Positions 8,725 to 16,613 of a stretch of DNA of 37,951 nucleotides are shown piece after piece. A model generated the notes under the pieces. That model did not search any database and was not told the DNA's origin. It saw only the letters and a program-made list of their open reading frames with translations. A program made the translations under genes and the position numbers. Where the stretch lies: contig JWZX01002472.1 of the NCBI GenBank assembly GCA_001275005.1, positions 1-37,951 on the forward strand. The letters run 5' to 3'. The first letter of the stretch is position 1, and each line of letters begins with the position of its first letter. This DNA comes from Chrysochromulina tobinii (Eukaryota; Haptophyta; Prymnesiales; Chrysochromulinaceae).

Positions 8725-10347
8725 ATGTTGCCATGGAGCTTGCTGAGCACCATCGCCGTCGCAGCCGTCCTGCTGCGCCCGACCGTAATGCCCGCGACCG
8801 TAATGCCCGCGATCGCTGCCAGCAGCGCCCGCATGAGCGCACCGTCCGCTTCGGCACCCGACGATGCCGCAGAAGCGCTCGCGCTCTACCAGCGGCTGAA
8901 GCAAGACGCCGAGGACACGCCGCTCGGCCGCGCGCTCAAGCGCGTGCTGGGCGTGTGCCGCGACGCGCTGCGCCTGTACGGCCCGGATGGCGTCGTCGTG
9001 TCGTTCAACGGCGGCCAGGATGCCGTCGTCATGTGTGCCGATCTGCTGCTCTGCCCTGCGGCCACAGGCTACATGACCAACTCGCGGTTCTCGACGTTCA
9101 AGTTCGTGGACGACGCATGCCCTCCACAGCGGCTCCTCAGCAAGCGCCTTGTACCCGACGCGCTCGTCCCCGATGGCGCTCACGACGGCGCTCACGACTA
9201 CGATTCGGTCGTTGCATCGCTGACAGTGCAAGTGCCGGGACAGGTACGGGCACCGTCACCAGTGCGTGTGCCTACCCGTACGGCGGGTTCGGGGCCGAGG
9301 ATGAGTGCGGCGGAGCCCGCAGTGCCTGTAGAGCCCTGGACGCTGTGCGTGGACGACGCTGAGCTCGGTGCGGTCCTGCGCGTGGCGGAGGAGGCGGGTC
9401 GTGCCGCTGCGACCATGGTCAAGGCGCGGCTTGGCGCGGACGTGGTGAAGACAAAGGCTTCGCGAGGGGACCTGCTGACTGAGGTGGATGGCGCAGCGGA
9501 GCGGCTGATTGAAGCGCGCGTGCGCGCAGCCTTCCCGACACACGCGTTCCTTGGAGAGGAATCCGTGGCGGCGGGGGCCAAGGCGAGCGCCGAGGCCATC
9601 GCCGCTGCGATGGACGCGGCATTCGATGGCATGGGTGGCGGCGCTGCCTCTGAGGCGCAGAGCTCTGGATCTGGATCTGGATCTGTATCAGCATCGACCT
9701 CCAGCGCGCCGGGCGATGACTGGCTCTGGATTGTCGACCCAATCGACGGCACGACGAACTTTGTGCAGTCCCTCCCGATCGTGGGCATTTCGATTGGGGT
9801 GGCCCGACGGCGACGTGGGGGTAGCCGCGACCCCACAGTCGGCGGCGGCGGCGGCGGCGGCGCGGGCGTATGGGAGATGGCCGCAGGCGTCATCGTCGAT
9901 CCCTTCAAGGGAGAGGTCTTCTCTACCGCCGCCCGATACGGCGCCTTCCTCGATGGCGTACCGATCCGAGTGAGCACAGAGCGCCTCGCCGACGCCGTCG
10001 TGGCCACCGGCTTCGCCCCCAATCAGGCCAGCTTGCGCCCGATGGCGCGCGGCATCGTGGCGGTGGGCGCGCGCGCACGCACCGTCCGTATGCTCGGCTC
10101 GGCGGCCATCATGCTTGCGTGGGTGGCGTGCGGACGTCTCTCCGCGTACTTCGAGGCTGATCTGAACGCGTGGGACACGGCGGCGGGCGTACTGCTCGTG
10201 AGGGAGGCGGGCGGGCTCGTGACCGAGCTCTCCGGCGCACCGTTTGGGATTGCGAGCCGACCGTTACTTGCCGCGAATGCGGCGGCTCACGCCGAGCTGC
10301 GCGACACGCTCGTCGAGGCGAATGTGATCGGGCTCGACCCCGAGTGA
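8725..10347 (+). CDS. Inositol-monophosphatase-family protein with partial PP-loop N-terminus
   Basis: 540 aa in one open frame from the ATG at 8725. Residues about 200-530 are an IMPase/FBPase-fold phosphatase: FLGEES (metal ligand Glu), WIVDPIDGTTNFV (DPIDGT metal site) and LNAWDTAAGVLLVREAGG (third metal site). All Mg/Li-type ligands are present, so it is probably active on inositol phosphate or a related phosphomonoester. Gly/Ser-rich inserts break the domain at about 305-330 and 365-385. Residues 60-115 resemble the FMN-adenylyltransferase/PAPS-reductase PP-loop (YGPDGVVVSFNGGQDAVVM). The usual SFNGGKD has Gln for Lys, and the rest of that fold is missing. An internal ATG at 9301 would give a normal 348-aa IMPase, so this is either a fusion or two genes merged by an open frame. 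The N-terminus looks like a targeting peptide. Confidence 0.82.
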   Translation: MLPWSLLSTIAVAAVLLRPTVMPATVMPAIAASSARMSAPSASAPDDAAEALALYQRLKQDAEDTPLGRALKRVLGVCRDALRLYGPDGVVVSFNGGQDAVVMCADLLLCPAATGYMTNSRFSTFKFVDDACPPQRLLSKRLVPDALVPDGAHDGAHDYDSVVASLTVQVPGQVRAPSPVRVPTRTAGSGPRMSAAEPAVPVEPWTLCVDDAELGAVLRVAEEAGRAAATMVKARLGADVVKTKASRGDLLTEVDGAAERLIEARVRAAFPTHAFLGEESVAAGAKASAEAIAAAMDAAFDGMGGGAASEAQSSGSGSGSVSASTSSAPGDDWLWIVDPIDGTTNFVQSLPIVGISIGVARRRRGGSRDPTVGGGGGGGAGVWEMAAGVIVDPFKGEVFSTAARYGAFLDGVPIRVSTERLADAVVATGFAPNQASLRPMARGIVAVGARARTVRMLGSAAIMLAWVACGRLSAYFEADLNAWDTAAGVLLVREAGGLVTELSGAPFGIASRPLLAANAAAHAELRDTLVEANVIGLDPE

Positions 10348-10570
10348 GTGAGTGAGTGAATGACACTATGACAGATCGGGCTCGATCCCCCCGCCTCCGC
10401 TTCGTTACGTGTGAGGATGGCTGACGGGAGCGGACGTGCTGGTCGAGGATAAATTTTTAGAACTCTCAGAGCGAACCCTGTTCACAGTCAATTCACACGA
10501 CCGCGGTCGCCCCCCGAAAGACAACCTTGCGCCGTGCGCGCGCGCACTCGAGGTGCATTAGCGTGCAGGC

Positions 10571-10795
10571 ATGGAATTCGATAGCTATACAGTCATTATC
10601 GGTACGATCGTTGGAGGCCTCATCGCCCTCATCGCGTTCATGGCTTTGCCACAGCCAGAGAAGAAGAAGAAGTCAACGGGCGGCGGTGGTCTCAAGCCGC
10701 GAGGTCAGTATTGGCCTTCTGACGCCGGTCTCCCGAGCATTCGTCTGACCGTGTGGCTCGATTCGTGCGACGCAGAGGATCTCTACACGCAATAG
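10571..10795 (+). CDS. Small single-helix membrane protein, hypothetical
   Basis: 74 aa from the ATG at 10571. One convincing transmembrane helix near the start (YTVIIGTIVGGLIALIAFMA) is followed by a lysine cluster (PEKKKKS), giving N-out/C-in topology by the positive-inside rule. The tail after residue 45 looks unstructured. A good donor-like GTCAGT follows KPRG, so the real C-terminus could come from an unseen exon. I do not recognise the family. Helix and charge pattern make it more likely than chance, but it remains weakly supported. Confidence 0.42.
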   Translation: MEFDSYTVIIGTIVGGLIALIAFMALPQPEKKKKSTGGGGLKPRGQYWPSDAGLPSIRLTVWLDSCDAEDLYTQ

Positions 10796-11621
10796 TTCAG
10801 GGGATGCGCAACAGTCGAGACTTGCGGTTGGATCAGACGCAACTCAGTTGCAGCAGCAAATTGATGCCCGCTGTCGGGTGGTGGCAAGCGGCTTTCTGCG
10901 GACATCGTAATTGGTACCGCTTTGAAGCGCAAGTCTTAGTACTTCAACCCGGCGCGGCCGCGCTCTAGGGACTTTACTGGACAATGTGTAGCCGTGTTCC
11001 GATCTTCCCGGTGCACAGCTGAACGCACATGTAGCGTCTATAAACGGCTTTTTAAGCCGCTGAAGCCGCTGAAGCCGCGGTAAAGCTCAAGCTTCACTGG
11101 CATTTGGCTTTTCTGTTTCCAACGGTACACTCAGTCAACGGTCACTCAGTATCGGTAAAGTATCGTCACGTGTACACTGAACACTAACCGTTACGAAGGC
11201 CCCGGGGAACCTTGCGGGGAACATATTCCAACAGACCATCCAATGCACATGCCAATGCACGAGGTTTGCAGTTTGCACACCGTACTTTGTTGTAGGCACC
11301 GCCCCAGGCGCGCGCCGACACAGACGGAACACTCGCATCAGCGCGTGCTCTTCGACATGCGCCATCCCTCATGCTGCAGGCTCTAGCCGCCCTGTTCCTC
11401 GCGCAGGAGACCTCCCGCCACGTAGCTCGCTCTGGCGCAGATCGCGCTCCCACCTGGGTTCCGCTCGCCTGCTGGGGTAAGTAGGGGTGGGCCACCCTAA
11501 TATGGTTAGTAGGGTTGGCCCACCCTAATATGGTAAGTAGGGGTGCGCCACACCCCTAATATGGGTACCGCTCGTGCGCCTCTCAGAGTTGCCTAATTTG
11601 GGACACGAGTTAGAGACATCT
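10796..11621. other. Intergenic with a tandem hairpin repeat
   Basis: I see no gene. It contains a short triplicate of GCCGCTGAA near 11056-11080 and the three-unit repeat at 11477-11566. Confidence 0.5.
11477..11566. repeat. Three tandem 28-31 bp units, hairpin plus CCTAATATGG
   Basis: Three units each have GTAAGTAGGGGT-like sequence, an inverted repeat (GGGTGG/CCACCC, AGGGT/ACCCT, GGGGTG/CACCCC) and a perfect CCTAATATGG (11496-11505, 11524-11533, 11555-11564). The hairpin arms differ between units but still pair. Confidence 0.8.
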
Positions 11622-12535
11622 CTAACTCGACGTAGCAAACCTGCCCAGATTGAGGTCGTCAGTCAGCTTCAGAAAGGCTTCGAACGAGAACTCTTTCTTG
11701 CCGCCCACGTCCTTGTCAGCGTAGCCGAGCATGCGCGCCCAGTGCTCCGCGTAGTCTGCGCGCTCGGACGTTGGCGTGCTATCCATGGCCGTCTTGAGCT
11801 CCTTCTCGTCGAGGAAGCCGCTGCCGTCCGTATCGATCTGCTCGAAGAGAGCGGAGCGTCCATGAGAGGCCATGAGAGGCCATGAGAGGCCATCAGTGGC
11901 CATCAGTGGCAATCAGTGGCCATCGACCTTGTTGAAGAGAGCCCGAATTTCCTCGTCTGACTTTTGGACATCCTCGATTAGGGCGCCGGTCTTGACCGCC
12001 AAGATCAGCTTGCGGAACGCATCCTCATCCAGCTCCTTGCCGTCCTTGAAATCCTTCCGCGTGTACTTTGGGATCGATTTGCGTAGCTGCGGCGGGCGGC
12101 GGGCAGCGGCGGGCAGCACACACACGACGCGCTCGGTGGCACGAGAAGCGGCGGAGATCTCACCGCGAAGATGAGAGAGGCGCGCGCGCGCTGAGTGCCG
12201 GCGTACGACACGGGGCACAGGCTGAGGTGGCCGGCGGTAGCACGCACCACGCGGTCCTCTGGACATATGGTCGCCTTGAGCGACTTGATCGCCTTCTTGA
12301 GCTCCTCGAGCGAAATGCCTCCGCTGTGGTCCTCATCAAACTCCTCAAAGATCTTTTTGATGTCCGCGACCTCCTCAACGTGCATCCCGGAGAATTGTGC
12401 TTCAAGGTCGCGCGACTTGCGGCGCGCCTTTTGGCCCGCTTCGTTCAGCTTTGCGGAAGCCTCTGTAGCGTCCGCCGTAGCGCTGGCGGCCGCCGCAGCC
12501 ATGCTGTTCAGTTGGTCTGCGAGCACAGTAGGCAT
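11622..12535 (-). CDS. EF-hand calcium-binding protein, three exons
   Basis: Exons 12248-12535, 11928-12086 and 11622-11837 give 220 aa, starting at the first ATG (MPTVLADQLNSM). Intron 1 (GTGCGTGC to GCCGCAG) and intron 2 (GTCGATGG to GAGCAG) are phase 0. EF-hand 1 has a full loop (DEDHSGGISLEE). Its partner (LDEDAFRKLI) is degenerate. EF-hand 3, built across intron 2, reads ALFNK|IDTDGSGFLDEKEL with a canonical loop. EF-hand 4 (KDVGGKKEFSFEAF) has lost ligands. So it is a calmodulin-like sensor with two working sites, probably soluble; an Ala-rich helix precedes the EF domain. The target is unknown. The exon 1/2 junction (PEDRV|LRKSIPKYTR) is the least certain part. Intron 2 contains a decamer array and is flanked by a duplicated exon edge. 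Confidence 0.83.
11838..11927 (-). repeat. EF-hand intron 2: decamer array between exon-edge copies
   Basis: This 90-bp intron is mostly six decamers of the GGCCACTGAT/GGCCTCTCAT type. The exon end GCTCTCTTCAACAAG and the intron end GCTCTCTTCGAGCAG match at 12 of 15 positions, and both are followed by (G/A)TCGAT. Confidence 0.8.
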
Positions 12536-12830
12536 GATCCATGAGCGCGCGGGTGCGGCACGCACGGCCACACGAGTGCCTTCAACCCGCGTTGCGCACC
12601 CATCAGCGAAGGAGGCATTGCTCGTCCCCTATTGAGCGCCCCATTTCCTGCGCAAGCCTACGAGAGTCTGTGAAACAGCCAGCCACAAGAAGAGGCTTGT
12701 CTGTGAAATCTTAGGAGGATCAACTCTGTACGTAGACGTCTGGCGTGATACATACCATCGCGAAAAAGACGGCTGCGGAATCACGCGTACGCGCCGAGGC
12801 ACTCTGGAAATACCGTCCGGACTGCCCACG

Positions 12831-14003
12831 ATGGTGGGCAACACCGCTGTGGCTGCGGCCCTCGACCGGCTCGCGGCGACGGTGCGCGAGCAGCATCAGA
12901 GCATGGCTGAGCAGTACTCGGGCTTGCGCGGCGATCTCGAGCACTTCGGCAAGCCGCTGCCGGCGGCAGCACCAAAAGTCGGCACCGCAGAGCATCTCGT
13001 CGCTGCGGAGGCGGCAGCACGGCGGCTGGCCGAGCGACGTTTGCGCGAAGCAGCTGCAGACGCCTCCGCGCGCGAGCAGACGATCCAGGAGCTTCGAGAG
13101 ACGCTCGAGCGCACCAAGCTCGACGCGGCCGAGGAGCTCCGCAGGTTGACCTTCCAGCTGAGGCTCACGCAGGACGAGCTGGCGGATGCGAAGCGGCAGC
13201 TGGACGAGCAAGCAGACGAGATGGTGGTGCTCAGGCAGCGCGAGGGCGAGGCGAACCGTGCTGCCGAAGCCGCCAAGGACGACCTCGAGGCGCTGAGCGA
13301 GACGATGTCGACCGCGGCGGCACAAGAGGCGAGGCTCCGGGCCAAGTTGGAACAGCGAGATGCGGAGCTCGCGTCTCGAGATGCGGAGCTCGCGTCTCGA
13401 GATGCGGAGCTCGCGGAGCTCGCCGCGGCGCTGGAGAGCGAGCGCCAGGCCTCTGCTCGGCCGTCGCTGTCGGCTTCGCTGCGCAGCGAAGTGTCCGACG
13501 TGGACACGTCCGCCTCCGCCTCGGTGGCGGGCGAGCCGAGCGTCGTCTCGGGCAAGCCGAAACGCAAGGCGAGGCTGGGGCTGCCGTCGCTGATGAGGCG
13601 CCGGCCGAGCGCATCCGCCGCCGCGCCCGCCACAGCGCTCGCCGCCGCGACGGCGACGGCGGCGACGACGGCGACGATCGCGGGCGCGGGCGCAGCCGCG
13701 TCAGCGGCGGCGGCGGTGACGGCGGCGGTGACAGCGTCGGTGGCGGCGGTGGATCCTCGACTGGATGCACTGATGGCCAAGGTGGCGGCGGAGCCGAGCT
13801 TGGTCGGCACGACACGCTCCGATGCGGCGCGGGTGCTGGCGGAGCAGGGGGGGCACGTAGGGAAGGCGTTCAACGAGCTCCAGCTGGTCGATCGCCTCGA
13901 CCAGGCGTTCCACAAGGCACCCAGCGGCGGGCTAGCGACCGCCTCAGCCACCGCGAAGGCTGCGAGTCGGTTCAGCTTTGGGCTGGGCAAGGGCAAGAAG
14001 TGA
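12831..14003 (+). CDS. Coiled-coil protein with C-terminal UBA-like segment
   Basis: 390 aa from the ATG at 12831. Residues about 50-210 are a long heptad coiled coil rich in Arg/Glu/Ala, including a short DNA-level triplicate encoding RDAELAS. A Ser-rich linker and a basic patch (KPKRKARLGLPSLMRRRP) are followed by about 60 residues of almost pure Ala/Thr. The final stretch (LDALMAKVAAEPSLVG, then DAARVLAEQGGHVGKAFNEL) looks like a UBA/CUE-type three-helix motif, where the loop between helices normally reads MGF or LG-like. The tail is basic (GLGKGKK). This may be an adaptor or scaffold, but no specific function is visible. It is divergent from the EF-hand gene, with about 295 bp between starts. 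Confidence 0.75.
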   Translation: MVGNTAVAAALDRLAATVREQHQSMAEQYSGLRGDLEHFGKPLPAAAPKVGTAEHLVAAEAAARRLAERRLREAAADASAREQTIQELRETLERTKLDAAEELRRLTFQLRLTQDELADAKRQLDEQADEMVVLRQREGEANRAAEAAKDDLEALSETMSTAAAQEARLRAKLEQRDAELASRDAELASRDAELAELAAALESERQASARPSLSASLRSEVSDVDTSASASVAGEPSVVSGKPKRKARLGLPSLMRRRPSASAAAPATALAAATATAATTATIAGAGAAASAAAAVTAAVTASVAAVDPRLDALMAKVAAEPSLVGTTRSDAARVLAEQGGHVGKAFNELQLVDRLDQAFHKAPSGGLATASATAKAASRFSFGLGKGKK

Positions 14004-14232
14004 GGGGTGCGTCCGGCCAGCTTGTAAAAGCAGCTTGTGGGGGTATGCGCATTTCGTCTCTATCTTTTGTTCTCCGTCTGTCGTTCTTATTTGATCGGTG
14101 GTCGTATCGCGTTGCCTAACGCCGGAACGTTGCTTCGCGCCAAACATGACGAAACTCAGACCGAAACCGTCGTGAGCGAGATGATGAGGGACTGCGAGTG
14201 CCGAGAGAGCCGACCGACCAGGGCCCCGCGGC

Positions 14233-16102
14233 ATGCTACGGCTGTCTGAGGGAGGGGCGCGACGTCTGGCCTCTATACATCATCACGTCATTGTCGCCCT
14301 CTTGGTGCAGCTCCCCGTGGTCGCGGGGCTAGCTCTTGGTCCGGCCATGCGGCATGTGAACATGGTTCGGCCCGTTCTGGCCCCTCGCATCGTGCCGCCT
14401 GTGGCCAAGGTTGCGCAATGGCAGCATGCTGAGCTTGCCTACGAGCTGCTGCACGAGCGCGTGCAGGCGTCTCGCGTCGGGCCGCTAGTCCATTCAGCGC
14501 TGAAACTCCTCCAAGATGTCAGTTGGCACTGGAGTGACTGGGTGAAGCCACTCGCCGAGTCGCTCTGGCAGCCGCTCGACATTGCGACCATCGTGGGCGT
14601 CTGGGCACTGCGAGGGCCAGCCTCGCGCCTCGCGCACAGCATGGCCAGCGACATTGCGCCCGCCGAGTGGAAGGGCCCCTATGAGGAATCGATCTTCCCG
14701 GTGCTCGCGGAGGTCGCACTCCAGTTTGCCAGGCTCTTCTTCGTGCTGCTCCTCGCGGATGCGGCATGCTGGACGCTCTCGTGCACCAAATTGATGTCCA
14801 AGATTGTCGCGGGCGAGATCCCGACCGTGCTCGACACGGTCGGCTACTCGTTCCTCTCTGGCTTCCTCTTCACGCGCGTCAAGACCCATCTGGTCCGCAA
14901 GTCAGCTGGCTCGAGTGCCGCTGAGAAGCTCAAAGGAATCCCCGCGACGCTCGATCGGCTCTGGGGCGCTCTGATCTGGTTCTTCGCGGGCGCGGGCTGC
15001 GCCCAGGTGCTCTCAGTCGAGCTCGGCTTCCGTCTCAAGTCAGTCCTAGCCCTCGGAGGCTTTTCTTCCATTGTCGTCGGCCTCGCGTGCCAGACGCCCC
15101 TCGCCAACGTTGTCAAGGGACTCATCATCGCAGCGAGTGGCTCCTTCGGCACCGGCGACAAGATCGCAAGCGCTGGCATGACGGGGGTCGTCGAGGACTT
15201 TGGGTGCGTGCGACTTTGCGCCTGATTGCACCAGGATGGCACCGGAATGCACCCGATTCAGAGGGCTCCGCACCTGATGTGGCACCTGATTATGGCATCT
15301 GATGTGGCATCTGATGTGGCATCTGATTGCACTCGCCTGTCTGAGTGCTCTGCATCTGTGCCCGGGCGCATCAGGTGGTACCAGAGCCGACTGCGCACGG
15401 AAGAGAACGATCTCGTCACACTGCCCAATAGCCTGCTTGCCGAGAAGCAGGTGATTGCCACTGATTGCCTTTGCTTGCCTCTGAACGCATCTGATTTTAT
15501 CTGATTGTGTATCGGTTTGCATCCGATTGCATTCGATTGTATCTGATTGTATCTTTTATCTGATTGCATCTCCGATCGGCAGATTGTCAACCTCTCGCGT
15601 CGGACGGCGAAGAAGGAGGTGGTGAGGCTCCGACTCAAGTACGATGATCTGGCAAAGATCCCGCAGGTGATTGCAACTGATCCGAGTGCACCGGAGTGCA
15701 CCGGAGTGCACCGGAGTGCACCGGAGTGCACCGGAGCGCACCGGAGTGCCTCTGATTTCAACCGATGGCATCCGATGGCCCCTGAGTGCTCCTGAGTGCG
15801 CCTGATTGCAGTTGATCAGCCAGATCCGCGAAGTCGTGGCGAGGATGCCCAATCTCGCTCCGGGGAAGCCGGGGGAGGCGTACCTGGTCGATTACGGCAA
15901 GAGCTCGATTGAGCTCGAGGCCTCCATCAACGTGGCCACGACGGCGCCGAACAAGCAGATCCGGCAGGACTTCCTAATCGAGATCGCGAAGGTGCTCGCA
16001 CGGACGGGGGTGCGCTTCGAGAAGCAGAGCGGTGGCAGCGGCGGCGAGCTCGGCGGCGGCGGCGAGGAGGACGAGGAGGACGAGGAGGACGAGGAGGACT
16101 GA
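14233..16102 (+). CDS. MscS-family mechanosensitive channel, four exons
   Basis: Exons 14233-15203, 15375-15450, 15583-15666 and 15812-16102 encode 473 aa. Introns are phase 2, 0 and 0, all GT-AG. The N-terminus is a probable signal or membrane segment (VIVALLVQLPVVAGLALG). Helices follow at about 120-140, 155-180, 195-215 and 250-270. The pore-lining TM3 is SVLALGGFSSIVVGLACQTP, then LANVVKGLIIAAS. The beta domain runs across the splice junctions as KIASAGMTGVVEDFG|WYQSRLRTEENDLVTLPNS|IVNLSRR, which is classic MscS sequence. The C-terminus is acidic (EEDEEDEEDEED). MscS channels release osmolytes or ions under membrane tension; a plastid or plasma-membrane location cannot be decided. The three introns are all low-complexity repeats, and each interrupts the most conserved part of the domain. 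Confidence 0.9.
15204..15374 (+). repeat. MscS intron 1, GATTGCAC/GATGTGGCATCT repeats
   Basis: A 171-bp phase 2 intron (GTGCGTGCG to GCGCATCAG) built of units such as CTGATTGCAC and GATGTGGCATCT. Confidence 0.8.
15451..15582 (+). repeat. MscS intron 2, CTGATTGC(A/C) repeats
   Basis: A 132-bp phase 0 intron from GTGATTGCCACT to CGATCGGCAG, made of TGATTGCATC-type decamers. The exon end CCGAGAAGCAG resembles the intron end CCGATCGGCAG (8 of 11). Confidence 0.8.
15667..15811 (+). repeat. MscS intron 3, GTGCACCGGA decamer array
   Basis: A 145-bp phase 0 intron from GTGATTGCAACT to GATTGCAG. Its centre has six copies of the decamer GTGCACCGGA (near 15688-15745). Both edges carry GCAG(G/T)TGAT. 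Confidence 0.85.
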
Positions 16103-16613
16103 AGAAGAAAGAAGAGCGTTCAGTAGAGGGAAGGGGCATCATACAGTATCCACATACGCTTCAGAGTTGCGGCACGGGGGCAGCCGAGCGAGCAGGGGGC
16201 AGCGAGCAGAACAAACTAAATGGGCGCCGGGCGCTTTTCGCTTCGCACGGCTTTAGGCCTGCTGGTGGCCCGCTTTATAACATTCAGGTGGCCGTTGATA
16301 CCGTCATCCCACGCAGCGGGCGAGGGTGGCACTGGCAGCGCCGCTGCTTCCTGCATTCTTTGTGGTAAGTCGTAAGTGGTGTGGTTACGAAGTGTGGACC
16401 TGACTAGAGGACGGGACCTGACGGTCCGCACCGCTGTGCGAAAGGGAAACCGGAAAGCCGGGGAGCAGCTAAACCGTTTTAGTTAATCCGCACCGCACGT
16501 CTGGTCTCTCATAGGTTGGTACGTGCGGTACCGTACAGCCGGTATTCTATTAATCTGAAATGAATTATGAGAGACATCGCATAGCTGTCATCTCGTGGAG
16601 CAGATCTCGTCGC
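16103..16613. other. Intergenic (convergent), no gene seen
   Basis: About 510 bp between the 3' ends of the MscS and Munc13-like genes. It presumably holds both 3' UTRs. No RNA gene or array is seen. Confidence 0.5.

Noticed and set aside
11496-11564. CCTAATATGG as serum-response (CArG) sites
   Set aside because: The core fits the CArG consensus, but copies lie in coding DNA and introns between direct repeats, so spread as an insert explains them better than regulation.
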